From Xiphydria camelus (taxonomy: Eukaryota; Arthropoda; Insecta; Hymenoptera; Xiphydriidae): DNA of 64,000 nt. The stretch covers positions 35,185,250-35,249,249 of the forward strand of contig OY783192.1 of NCBI GenBank assembly GCA_963678675.1, written 5' to 3'. How positions within the stretch are numbered: the stretch's first letter is position 1; the number at the start of each line of letters is the position of its first letter. This document shows positions 12,521 through 25,099 of this stretch, in pieces. The notes under the pieces are model-generated. The model saw only the letters and a program-made list of their open reading frames with translations, made no database searches and was not told where the DNA came from. Both the position numbers and the translations under genes were made by a program.

Positions 12521-14246
12521 TGCATACCAGAGGAAAATCAATTTGGTTGATCGAGCTACATTTCGACATCGATGTGTGCAAGGCCACGTGAGACACACGA
12601 GTTGAACGGGTGAACGTTGTTGACGAAGACGAGGGTAATGACGTTGAAAGGAGAAGGAGGCAGATTTCACCGGAAATATACGTCACGTATGAGTGTCTAC
12701 GTACCCCACTAACGTATCTGATATACGCCGCGGAATCCTTGGAATGTGGCAACCCCCAACCGCACGACCCAGAGCGTAGTTTGTCATCGGCTCCCGAATG
12801 AAAATTTATAAACCCCTCGTCGCAAGCGTTTCTTCTCCCACCCCCAACCCCTTCCCTTTCTACATTTCCACAACCCTCTCATCCATCTTAGACGAAGGAG
12901 TGAAGTAAGTCACCCCCCCCCCCCCACTAAAGCTAATCTCGAACGGAATACATACAACTTTGCTTTCTACAGGCAAGGGCTATGGTTAATTCCAAAATAC
13001 ATACGTTATTCACGACACTTTAGTGAAACAAAGGCGAACACTATTGCGAATAGGTACTACCCAAAGTTGCGTAATAACTCGACCCGCACACATATATATC
13101 TCTTTGAACTACTTCCGCACATTTGAGAAGGAAGAAGCGAAGCTATTTCTGTGCTGCAGTTAAAATGCATTCGCCTTATCGTACTACGAGTTACGAGATA
13201 ATAACATTTGACTGGACACTTTGAAAACCACCGTGCCAAGGTGATATTAATTCCACGATAACGGCGAATCGATTCTCGAGCGTAAAGTGTAAGAGCCGCT
13301 GAAAAGTCGTTCCTTCCATTTCCAAAGTTACCAAAGAAATCAAACGACTACAAGCGATCGTATAAACGCGAACGAAGACCTCGACGTCCGGACGATCCGT
13401 TCGTGCGTTTCCCTCTTCCAATCTCCACGAATCTCGCGCGAATTCCAAATGTCCCCCTCTCGCTCCGACGGAGAACTTCACCCCTCGCCAACCCAAAAAG
13501 AGGACTGAGGGACTGATTCTTTTAAGCGCTTCATTCCCGCGCGTGCACGCGGTTCGAGATCTCATTCCGCATTCAAATTCATTCGGAATCAAGAAGCGGG
13601 GAAACGAGGTGAGAGAGAAAGAGAGAGCGGAAGCGCGAGTGAGACGCGAGAAACGAGAAAAAGGGAACCGGAGGAGGGGGAAGGGTGAGCGAGAGAGGGT
13701 AGTAGGCGCAAGAGAAAGACGGTGAAGAGAGGGAGAGGGAGAGAGGGTGCACGGAGAAAGAGGCCCCTATCGATTGAAAGTCTCTCGAGCGTAACATCTC
13801 GTGAAATTAGGAAATGTAAGCTCGAGTTCCTCTCGCAACCTCCGCTCTTACATAAATTATACCTTTTGCTATCAGACCGACACTGGAGTGCGCAAAACCG
13901 ATTCCCCGGGGACTAAATTGCGACTTTATTGGAATACAGAATTTCATCTCGCGTCTTTATTTCTTTTATCATTGAAATAAAATTACGAACCGCTCGCGGG
14001 AAAATAAAGCGGGGCAGGGGTGGATCGAGATCGAACGCGAAAGAGTGACTTCAGCGGGGATTGTATCCTCAAGCGGGAAGTCTAGCGTGAAATTGACGTA
14101 ACACTTTCCCGAAGATGACGCTTCGCGATCCACCTGAGACTTTTATGCCTCGGCGTGCGCGCGAGGATTCTCACGGTTTAACGAATACACGCGTTGATGC
14201 GGACACGTGCAGTTGTGAACGCGGGATTTTTCGGACTGTGCGACAG
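12521..14246. other. Noncoding DNA with a C run and a long purine tract
   Basis: No supportable gene. It contains a run of 13 C at 12913-12925 and a strongly purine-biased tract at about 13608-13750 rich in GAGA and GAAA words. Such tracts can form triplex structures or bind GAGA-type factors, but nothing here decides that. Confidence 0.6.
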
Positions 14247-14682
14247 ACTAGTGGTGGAGAATTGCGGAACTTTACTTAGCTAAATGTCAGGCTTCCTTTT
14301 TCCAAACCTATGAAATAGATTATTCTAAATCGTCTTTATTCCTTCTCAAATGAATTTTAATAAAACTTCATGAGATTCATGATTAGAATTTTTAATTATC
14401 AATTTCGCAATCCAATGTTTACGTTTTCATAACCTCCAAATTTGTAGTATTACGCTAAATACACAAAGAATTGAATATCGAGTTTACCTCTTTGCAGCCG
14501 AATCGATAAATATTCTTAAATCACAAAGTATCGCCTTCAAAAACTAATCGTATTGCTCTAAAATCAACAATTATTCATCAATTTTCACTCCTTTGCCATA
14601 CAATAGACGTATTATCTAGCTAAGAAATTCGCCACATTTATAACAACAGATGTCGCGACGTGTAACGCACACAGCGTATACG
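14247..14682 (+). repeat. Dispersed repeat, copy 2 of 2
   Basis: Same orientation and order as 7788-8250, from ACTAGTGGTGG to CAGCGTATACG. It is somewhat shorter because of small deletions and has one short insertion relative to copy 1. Flanks outside the matching part are unrelated, which fits a dispersed element and not a large segmental duplication. Confidence 0.85.
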
Positions 14683-15548
14683 AAATGAGAGGCGGGAAAG
14701 GGAGACGCGATATTGACGGTGATACAGGATCAACTGCATTATTTTACGCAGCTATCAAATAACTTTAATGAAAAGCCCGCTCTCGTCGCAATGATTTTCT
14801 TTTATCATTGCAATCAAACAGATTTATTTGGTGAAATATGAGAACGACGGTGATACTTTGATTTTTGACAATAGCCACATTCCCTGTATTCTACGATTAT
14901 TTATAGGATTCGTCGATACACGCTTCCGCCTCCGAAAGAGGCCTCGAAAGTGCTCGAGTATGTTCGGCAAGAGACGCGAGTGTGAGTACCTATCTCGCGG
15001 TGCGTGCTCCGAGCCGTGACCACGCAGGGGTCTCGCAGACCCCTCGAGGGTGCGATACCCGTCACGCGACTGGCTTCGGCGAGTACGCGTGATACGTACG
15101 TATATCTACACGGCACATCCAACGTCTATATACCAACCTGGCGGTTTAGTATTCGCGAAACGTTCCCGCGCGTCTCGGTCGGTCGGGCCGCAAGAGAACT
15201 GTCGTAAGTAAGTAGGGTCAAATCCTTCTCCTTCCCGTATAACCTGTCTGATCCTGGATGACGTCGCGCTATCCCGAGCCGCCGTCGAGAGTACGACGAC
15301 GTGACGAGGAACTTCCCCCGTGTCGTGGAAAAATTGGAACGGACGCGCGCTGTGTGCACCGTCATACCGGATATTACGTCACAGCGTAGAGTCGCCACAG
15401 TTTTGTCGTCGACCAATAGTTTGCTCAGTCGCGGAACAGCGAACAAGCGGTCTCGTTAAAGTTTAGGGCTGGAGTCGGGTCTCGCGAACAAAGTTTAGGA
15501 GGCGCGAGTTCGCGCGTTCCAGTTTATTATTTCGCAGCACTTCCGTAT
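14683..15548. other. Noncoding DNA without a recognisable gene
   Basis: CpG-rich in its right half. No family resemblance in any open frame and no RNA gene seen. Confidence 0.55.
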
Positions 15549-15693
15549 AGCCGGGTCTTCACTGCGCGAAATTCTACGCGAAACTGTTGCGCGAGTCATG
15601 TCCCCTCTTTTTCTCGCGCTCCCTCTTCTCACTCATTCTCTCTTTTTCGCGAAACAGCTTCGCGAAACAGTTTCGCGCAGTGAAGACCCGGCT
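15549..15693. mobile_element. Short foldback MITE, TA/TAT flanked
   Basis: The left end AGCCGGGTCTTCACTGCG and the right end are perfect inverted copies at their tips. The similarity continues inward through CGCGAAAC words for about 45 bp. The centre is pyrimidine-rich (about 15600-15650). TAT directly precedes and follows the element, as expected for a TA or TAT target duplication. It has no coding capacity. Confidence 0.8.
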
Positions 15694-18265
15694 TATTATC
15701 GTTTCAGGTAAAGGATGGATCGAACGATTTTTCATTCTATTTAGCTGCTCGTTGATGAGACAGTGAGGAATTTGTAATTAAGAATCACAGCTTGTGTGGG
15801 TATACATTTCGGAGAATATTCGTTTCAATAAAAATAAATTACTTCCAAAATTGGATCTCATTAATCTGAAAATAGTATTTGGAACATTACACGTCTCTTA
15901 AATTTTTCGTTTATTCAATAACGCATCCCGCGATACTCAGACGAGGCTGCGTGAATTTTTAATAAGACTTTCGCCGAGAAATCCAACCAGCCTTCTGTAC
16001 TGGGGAGTGAAACACCCTTTTACTCAGCACCCCATTGATTCCCACCGTAAGACCGTGACAGAGACGCCCTCTTAAATATTTAGGAACATCTTACTTCTTA
16101 ATGAATTCGTTACCTCGGCCTCGATTAATATAACGAGGAATACTTTTCAATGTTCCTGCGCGCGTAGCAGGCGATAACACGGAATATACTAATTAGGGAT
16201 GCCGAGATTACGGTTCAAGGGGATTCTATCGGGAATCAGGCTCACCCTAACAGATTTCCATACGAGGGGGTGATGTACAATTAGCCGCGGGGTAGAATCA
16301 CGCGATCGACTGATGGCACGAGGAAGAACCACCCTCTCGCAGGATCGATTCTTCCCCTACTTACTCCGCCTCTATCGAAGCGAAACTTTTTGAATATTTC
16401 ACGCCTATTTTTTGCACTGTCTCTCCTCTACATCTGGTCACTTAACCGTATCTCGGCTACGAATCACGCTCGCCTGACCTGACGCTCCGTGACCGCTATA
16501 GTTTATCTACTCGTTGACGAACGAAGATAAGGGACGATTTACAATTAGTCGGACGAGTCGAGAGGGACGCCTCGCACGCGACCGACTGATCGTGTACACA
16601 CGAGATTTCGCACGGAAGGGTCATCTCGGTCAGAGATGTGGCACGTAGATATTATTAATTCCCGGCAGAGATATCCTCATCCACGCTCGTCGTGAATTTC
16701 CTTCGATCCTTCGCCACGACTATCGCAGCTGGGCGTTACGATAGAGGACTTCCCGGAGAACTTACGGAAAAATTCAATCCACAGACGTCGCGGATATGTG
16801 GAAACTTTGCAGCGATTCGGTAGATATGCTTCCCTCGGGTTTCGTGACCAACGGCTTATATCCACTCGTGGGGCGGATAAGGACGATTTACGATTAATCG
16901 CGCGAGCCGAGCGACGCGTCACGCGACTGACTAATGATGCGAAATCTTCGGGGGAAGCGTCTTCCTGCGGGATTTGTGGAGGGGATTCCATTATATTGTT
17001 ATTATTATTATTCTCAGACGTACGTCATCCTCTCCTCTTTCGTTCGCAATCCGCCCGATTTTACGAGGCACCGCCATTTGGCGACTTTCTCCGGCTTGCA
17101 AAAAATATTGCGCCCCGTCGAATCTTCCCCAGCTGGGGATATTTTCCATTAAAATACTGAGACGCGAATTTGTCCTCGCTCCGTTAAACGTTTAGCCCCG
17201 TAAGAAATGCAAGGCATATTTTCATAAAATTATCCTCCTTTTTAATTTCGAATATAATATTTTATTATGACGTTCTATTAACACGTGTAGATATAATATC
17301 CCACCCGAATTTTTCCTTCTCCGCATCCTCCTAAATAACTAATGTTCCCTCGAGCGAATCGATGCATCGCGTCACTTACTGATCGCATTTACAATTTTTT
17401 TTTTCGAAGAAAGGACCCATCATAGATTCGATCTCGATCACTCGTCATCATCCCTCGACGTTACGAACCTTGCATCCTCCGCCTTCTTTCGTTCCACCCC
17501 AATTCGTTCGATCCTACATACGCATACTGCACTTCGCGCTTCTTCGATATCGCGCGGTGGGATCTCCCTCGCGTGGCCTTCGCCAATCGATCGGATTCCA
17601 TTATTCCCTCCCTCCCCGTTATTACACTCCGTGCAGCCTCATCCGGAATAGGATCCATAGAATCCCCCTGGAATATACGGCGGAACTTTGCGGACGACGT
17701 CCTCGGTTTCCATTAGGCAGGCCGTTAGATATTCACGTGGTTCTGGGGGGGTGGAAATTGCAGGAAGAAACGTAATCGTTCCCGGTCTGGCTCCTCGTCT
17801 CTCAACCCCCCACCCCCGCACCGAGACATTTAAGTAAGTCTGAGAACCCGCTCCGCAGCGTCCTCCGCAGCGTGCCGTGGCCTCGGCACCCTGCAGCGGC
17901 AGGAAATGCGACTCCTCGAAGTTTCCCTCGTTCCGCAAACGCCGCTGTGGCGGAATTATCCGACAGCTTTTGCATACTCGTTAGGAGGCGTCGTTGAGGA
18001 GGTTCGGGATCAAATGTCGGAGAGGACAAACGAGGGATTTGCGCGACGTTTCTTTCTAATTATCGGCAAATCACTGTTTTCTACAGGCTGACGTTTCGAT
18101 CTACACTTCTTATCGTGTAAGATCTCGTGTAAAACACGCCAAACCGTGGGCGTTGTAAAGTATTTGAAGCACGACTGCGCGCTGCTCTACGACTGCAGCG
18201 GAGGCTGTAGTTTCTAGGAGTTTCCTTCGCAGTGCTAGCGCCACTTCTGTATGATTATTTGACGG
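15694..18265. other. Noncoding DNA without a recognisable gene
   Basis: Mixed AT- and CpG-rich sequence. A short ATT microsatellite lies at 16999-17012. Open frames near 17.5-18.0 kb overlap on both strands and have no recognisable domain. Confidence 0.55.
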
Positions 18266-18382
18266 TGCGCGCAATATGTATTCATTAAAGAGCTTGGTTA
18301 AGCGATTGCTTAATCCCAGTCTCTCCTCTGAGGTACATAAGTATAAGACCTCATTTGCCGCGCGTAATATGCACTCATATAG
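18266..18382. repeat. Two small hairpins bracketed by an imperfect direct repeat
   Basis: GCGCGCAATATGTATTCAT (about 18268) and GCGCGTAATATGCACTCAT (about 18359) are imperfect direct copies. Between them lie two possible stem-loops: GGTTAAGC...GCTTAATCC (18296-18316) and TGAGGT...AGACCTCA (18329-18353). This could be a small insertion with a long target duplication, or a structured RNA segment. I cannot assign it to a family. Confidence 0.35.
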
Positions 18383-20097
18383 CTATTAACTCCTATCTCG
18401 CAGGTGGGGGGATAAGGGTCTCTTAAAATTGCATCAGAGTTGAGAGCACCGTTGCAGCGAAATTACTTGACAATTCTCTACGTACCTACTCCTTGAAGAG
18501 GGTTTTTTTGCTAAATCGAAAGCAAAGAAATGCAGAGGGTAATAAACTAATTTTAGAAAATTGTTCGAGTCCTGACGTGACTGAGTTTCCACGATTTTTC
18601 TACGGCGAATAAAATTCCCCGATAATTTCAGATTCTTTAGAATTTTCTCATCGCTGGGCACCTTGATAAACTATCCATTGAGTAGCGAACAGACTCGGTA
18701 CTCCCTCGATAAATTTTCCAGGAAGAGTAAATATCCGGGCTGCACGCAGCGAAGTAAATACGCGAGAAGATACGATGGCTCTCGGTCCTTCCCTTTTCCC
18801 ACTACGAGGAATCTAAGTAAATGACGTCCTTTTTCTGCCGTATCGCGCGCAGAAAGCCATTATCTCGCGCGTATAGACGCGATGCAGTCGCCGGGAAATT
18901 TTATTCGACTCGAAAGCGCCACTGCTGCGAAATTCCTCAATGGTCTTCGTCAAAGGACGCCGTTAATTGATTCTTCGATACCGACAACCCCCCTGCGCTT
19001 TCATTTATCGGAAAGCTCTCGGACATTCAGGAGTTTCCGAGCGAAGCAATTGCCGGATGAAATGTAATCGTTCTCGACTTTCCCCCTCTCTTCGCTTCCC
19101 AGCATTTTAATCCGGCGTTTCCGTAAACTCTCGGTACCGTTGTGCGAAGTCAGCACAGACTTTGCTGAATTTTCTGTTTGCCCCGCGCTTTCCTTTACTC
19201 GTCATCGCTTTTGTTATTCTTTTAGAATATCCCGTGTGATGTGCCGGGATGTTTTAATAAACACTTTTCACGCGCACCCTCTCACCACGGGGTACGCTTT
19301 CTCCGTCGAAAGCGCGCACCGAGAATTCTTTCAAATTACGACCTCCAGCCCGCGGGAAACGCCATTCTCGGTATCTGTTCGTGGCTTTGCCACGGTATAA
19401 TGTTTTGTGATAAAAATTTCACAAACTCATTTTCTTCGACGCGCTTTACTCTCGTCAGAAACTGTGCGTTAAAGGCGTAATCGGGAAGGACGCTTCACCT
19501 TCTTCAGGACGCGTAACCGGTGTAGCAATACCTGCTGATGTATTTAGCAATTTGCGTTACTCGGGGCTCCGACGAAATTCCCCTCGAAAAAAATCCAATA
19601 AATACACATCCAATCATCCGTCCCTTCCCCGCTCCTCTCTCCGAGACGCCAGACGATAAATAAGCAGGCGTCTCGTCTTATCGTCTCGAATATATTCCAA
19701 CTCTCTGTACCGCAGCTGGCGATGCAGTCTCTGGAAATTTCACTCGACTCGCGCCCGGGTAACAAAACTCCTCCGCGCCCTTCCTCTCGGCCGCGCTCGT
19801 CAAGGAGCATCGTTACTCGATTTTCCCTCGTTATTATACGTCATCTCGCGCGTGGAGCGCGCCGCGCAACTCCCGTCGCCACTGCAGTGTCTCTACCCCA
19901 CGAAGGACGTCGGTGAATTGAGTACGAGTAATGAGAAGTCGAGAGGGGGGGGGGGAGGTCTCCCTCGGTACTCTCCGTCGGTACTCGAACGAAGTGCGCG
20001 AGGCTCGTCGAGTCAGACACGAAGTAATCAGACTAGACTTACTTCCCCTTTTCCCGATTCGCCGCTCGGTGCCGCGGCTCTTTCTCACCCTCGGCGG

Positions 20098-20114
20098 CCC
20101 CCCCCCCCCCCCCC
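20098..20114. repeat. Poly(C) run
   Basis: Seventeen C in a row, prone to length variation and assembly error. Confidence 0.85.
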
Positions 20115-21380
20115 GACCACCGTCCTCTCGGTTCGAGGGCATATCGGATATAAAAACTCGGGACCCCGGGCATTAGCGCTGACGTCACGCGCCGGTAGCT
20201 TTTTTTAATTACCCAGAATGCCCGCGGCCCCGCCGTCTCCTACCCCTTCTTGTTCAGCGCCCACCCCTTCCGCCACGTCTAACCGCCACTCGTCTCGATG
20301 CCCTCGTATCGCACAGGCGGCTGCGGCTAATGCCACGTTACTTTTAAAGTCGTTTCTCTCTCTTTCTCTCTCTTTTTCTTTTAAAGGGGAACCGGAACCA
20401 CCCCCGATTCCCGGCAGCGAATCGCCTCTGTCCATCGGCAATCAGGATTATTAAAAAGGGCGGTCCTTTGATTTTAATTAGATCGAGAGCCACTCTGGGT
20501 ATACTCTTTCTGATTATATCCTTACCGCTTTTAATAACTTTTATCGCGCGGTCCGTCCTATCGCTCCGGCCATGGTAACCATGGCGCGGCTTTAATTTGG
20601 AAAAGTGCACATACACGTGTATACGAGATGTGGCTAGGTACATAAATATACTCGTATGAGTGGTCACGAGGAAATCGCGAATTTCGGAGCATGAAATTTC
20701 GGGGAACGTTTAAGTGAAAATATTCAGCTTTTAACGTCGTGTCGCTCAAATGATCTCGAGAGATGTTACGCGATATCTCTCTGCGAACGGGGGGCCCGAA
20801 TTTTCAGTACAGATCGATTTTCCGATAATATTTTGAGAACCTTCCTAACGAGTCGCGCGAAGGAGGGAGGTTCCCCTCTCCTCGATGCCAGCGTATAAGG
20901 ACGTTAAACTGCTGTTAAATTTATCATTCGGCGATCGAGTACCGGATTCACGCGGTCGCCGATATCATCCCCTTCGTTTGACGAGTCGCCGCATAAATAT
21001 AAAGTCACGGCGGAGTGGGAAGGAGCGTCGTACGAACTGCTTGTGCTATTTTCATCCCGGATTGTAAATACATGCGGTTTCTGACTCTGAAGGGGTGCCG
21101 TTTAGAGATCAGGACACCCCGCGGCGTGCCGGAAACAGAAAATCGCGTGTCATGGGACGGTTAATACACGCGCGGAGCGCTCCGACGTTCCGTTGTCGTG
21201 CAATTTCTCTACGTTCAACCCCCCGACGTTCGCCGAACGACGATAATCCGATAGCTCTATTTGCGAGACCCCCACCACCTCGAGTTATGGCCGGGAATAA
21301 CTGAATTTCGCATCCGCGCGCGCAAATAAACACGAAACCACCGGAGGGATGGCGGTGTACGTCGACGGCACCGCAACCCC

Positions 21381-21408
21381 GACGACCACGACGACGACGA
21401 CGACGATG
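21381..21408. repeat. (ACG)n trinucleotide repeat
   Basis: ACG/CGA repeat with a few interruptions. Confidence 0.8.
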
Positions 21409-24400
21409 ACGGCGTCGTCAAATTGTCATGTTCCCCATATTTGCAGAAGCGACAGCGAAGAGGAATCGTAATGGAATAATGGCGATATTTGCGCCGATAG
21501 ATCTTGTTTATATCATCCACGTATTTCAGATGTGAATCGTTTGATTTGCCTTGCGAGCTTCTGTTACTTGTTCGTTGCGTGGGTCTCTTTCTAATGTGTG
21601 AAAAGAAGTCGGATGGAAAATGCAATTGTTACGCAAATTATTATTACTCTCGAATGCAATAACATAATAACTTAATACTAATTTATTTCGAAATTGATAA
21701 ATATGCGAGAATAAATTTTGTATAAAAAATGGCTACATTCTCGTTGATTTATCTTCTTCATTATCGAAAAATCAAGCGACTATACAATTCCAATATAAAG
21801 GGTCGATACGTAATACAATTATTTTCAATCAACTGCAATAAATCAAACACTGGAATTTCAGTTACATATTTTTACATCATTAAAAGTTACAGGGATAGGC
21901 GGATTTCCGAATTTTGTCAGTAAATTGAATTACCGCCAAACGAAATATCGAGATACATTCAATCAAATCCATTTCAACTTTTTTTAAATGAAAAATATCG
22001 CTCGGAACCATAAACGAAGCCAGCGCAAAGGGAACGAAATGTGAAATTAAACCGCACACGGCGAGAGCTGCAGCATGCGATCCACTGCAGTACACATATA
22101 ATGAACGGGAACATAATTCGTATTTATGGTTAAACGGAAACTGCGATCGATGCAATCCCGCCTGTACGGATATACTGGATGTGTCTGTATTTTCTGCAGG
22201 AGAGATAATTAAAAACTAATCCTTCGCGTTTGATTGAACGCATTCAAAAAATCGTAAGAACAGGTTGCACGAAAAAAGATGTCTTTGCAGTTTCTACCAA
22301 ACAGCTGAATGAAGTTATTAGAGCTTGGTTGCACCAACCAATTCAATAGTATGCAATCACTTTATCAAATAATTGCAGTACAACTGAAGAATTTTTCACG
22401 TGTGCTTCTAAAATTCATGAAAAATATTCACTTATGCTTGTTATCCTTTTTTTTTTATGAAAATACGAGACCAAAAAATAGACGGATTTATCCTCTATTT
22501 TCAGGAGGAAGTGGCATCACCGGTTGCTGGAAAGAAATTGAAATCAAAGCAAATAAACGGTCGGCGTGGTTTCGCGAGATTTTCACGTGTGTTATTATAC
22601 ACGAACCCCCGGCCGAGTTCCGTGAGTAACTTCGCCCAACGAAGGATCCCCTGTTTACTCATTTCCGGGTACACCCTGCAGGCTCCGCGGTGGAAACGTC
22701 GGACACTATCTGGTGTGCCCATCCCGGCCCTCTAACAGCGGGGGATCGAGTAAAATAATTTCAAGCTATTTCCCTGGTTAGGAGAAAATCCACGAGGGAT
22801 TCCCGCGAAGAAATTTAGGAGCTGCTATTCTGTGCAACGTGTACGGCTTAGAATTAGCATGCGGATTGGGAATTAACCACTTCCGCGCTCCCCCTCCCCC
22901 TCCCTCCATCCTTCTCTAATTATAATTCAATATATTCGACGAACGCGTAAACCCGCGAATTGCTCCTCTATAATTCACGAACGGCAAATCGATTTCAGCG
23001 CAATCGGCTTCTCCTGTGGATAAAGCTCTGTCGATTGTCGATTCCTCGTTTTGTATATCGAATTCATGATCTTCAATGTCAACAGATGGGACGGAACGTT
23101 CTTGTTTTAAATCCAGAAAAATAATGTCAAATATTTATTTATGTATAATTAAAGCACATTTATTTTGCTCTGAGAAATATGTGAGTGTGGTATGATAAAT
23201 ATAAAAAATTATATCTCCATCACACTCAGCTGCATTAATCCAATCGATTTGAGTAATGATGCAATTATACAGCTACTACGACCATATTATTATCTCTTAA
23301 TTAAATTTCTTTTTCTCATAGGATCGACCGAAAAAATCCTTCCGCGTGGATTCCCATACTCTGAGCCTTCACCACGTCTTCCTCGCTTCTCACTCGGTCG
23401 TCCAATTTAATCCGATATTTAAAGCGGAAGGGAAAGGGAAAGAAAAGGGGATTCGAAAATAACCGGGTGCCTCTGACACTTGAACTCTTTTAGCATCCGC
23501 TTGCTAACTTTCGCACTAAAGGAAATCCCAATGAACGAGAGCGCGTCTCAAGTTTATCGAACGAGCGATCTCCGCCTTTCAACGATTTCCGCACCCCGTG
23601 GCGAGCCGGGGAGTATGATGAAAAATGAAAGAAAAGGTCCCCTCACGGAGCCTATTTTCGTGTTTTCGTCAGTCCCTCCGTGCTTGCTGGCGGGACACAC
23701 AAAGGGGAGAAACGGGTGGAGGCACTTCCGATGAATTCTTGCGGGTATCCTCCGTTTAGTCGAAACTGTACACCGTTCCACCTTAGTGCTTTTTTCTTGT
23801 CGGGCGAATTAGCAATTCTAACTTCTGCCGGCTGTTGCAACTTTGCTGGATATTTTGTCGTATCTTTTTTTCTCAAACCGCGATTGTACACAACTACGTA
23901 CGATATACAAGGTAGAGTCCGATAACCGGGACCACACCTAAGATATTTTCACTATTTTTACACGATTATTGAAAGTACTTTATATAAAAAGTTTGATAAT
24001 TCAAAGTCTGTTATACTTACGTATTGCATATCCTCCCCGTAATTATGAAACAATTATCGAGAATATTACACGGTGGTTGCTAAGACTGAAAAAATATCTG
24101 AAGTTTTCAACTTTAACTGTAACTGTATTAATGTGACGACTTATCGATTCGTTTCAGAAATTAAATTATAAAGTGGATGGCGTCCGAGTGCAGGCTGCAT
24201 CGTTCCGGAGAATCGTATAAGACGATGAATTTTTAAAAAGTGGAACGATGTACTTGCAGTCGTGTCAAGGGAATGTCGACGTCTTTGGACCACTGCCATA
24301 ATAGAATCAATATTATTTCTCATGTAACTCAGATACCAATGAAATCGTTTTTAACGACCGAGAATAAAATTTACCAAAGAGTAAGGAAGAATACATTTCG

Positions 24401-24962
24401 TAGAAAATATTTGTTTACGATAAATAGATACGCATTATATATTCACGGATAGTCCCTCCGAGTTTTCGACTTGAAAATGGGAAAACCTTCCTTTGAAACG
24501 TCACGCGGAAAGTGGTCGAATTTACTCTGGGGAGAGGTTCCATTTTTTTGCACCCCCCTTGAAAAATAACGGCTTCAGCTTACTTGGATTTTTTCCCCTT
24601 TCTTCTCCCCAATATCGAAGCTGCATCTCTCGTAGCATTTCGCCAAAGCTATTTTGCTATTTCTATATATAGGAATATACTCTCTATGTAGATCTATAGC
24701 AATCTACTCGTAGTCCTTTTTAAACAATTTCATCTCCTGATAAGAGCGCTTGAATTTAACTCGAAATGGAGCTCTTTTTTATCCTTAAAAAACGACGGTT
24801 TCACTCTATTTTCGGGGAAAAAAACGTGAGCTAACGAAACTCCAAAAAACTCCACGTTAGCAAAATCTCTTCCGTGTACCGAACGATAGTTCGACTGCAT
24901 TCAGGCGTTCATACATCAGCGATATACGTACACATACTCATACATTATGCAGTAGAAGCCCA

Positions 24963-25099
24963 ACTTCGTAATCCTAATATTCAGCCTGCACTATATACCT
25001 TTATACATATATGCAGAATGTTCGTATACGTACTTATGGGAGCCTGTACAGATATTCCGTATATATATAATAAAAGCTGAATATCAGGATTACAAAGTT
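24963..25099. repeat. Inverted repeat, possible decayed MITE
   Basis: ACTTCGTAATCCTAATATTC (24963 onward) pairs with GAATATCAGGATTACAAAGT (ending about 25098) with three or so mismatches. The centre is AT-rich with ATAC-type words. No clear target duplication is seen. Confidence 0.5.

Larger units (their letters stand above)
18383..24962. other. Long noncoding stretch with simple-sequence tracts
   Basis: No supportable gene over 6.5 kb. It holds a run of 17 C (20098-20114), a CT-rich tract (about 20347-20392) and an ACG trinucleotide repeat (about 21381-21408). The left part is CpG-rich. From about 21.6 kb it becomes AT-rich with few long open frames. Confidence 0.55.
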
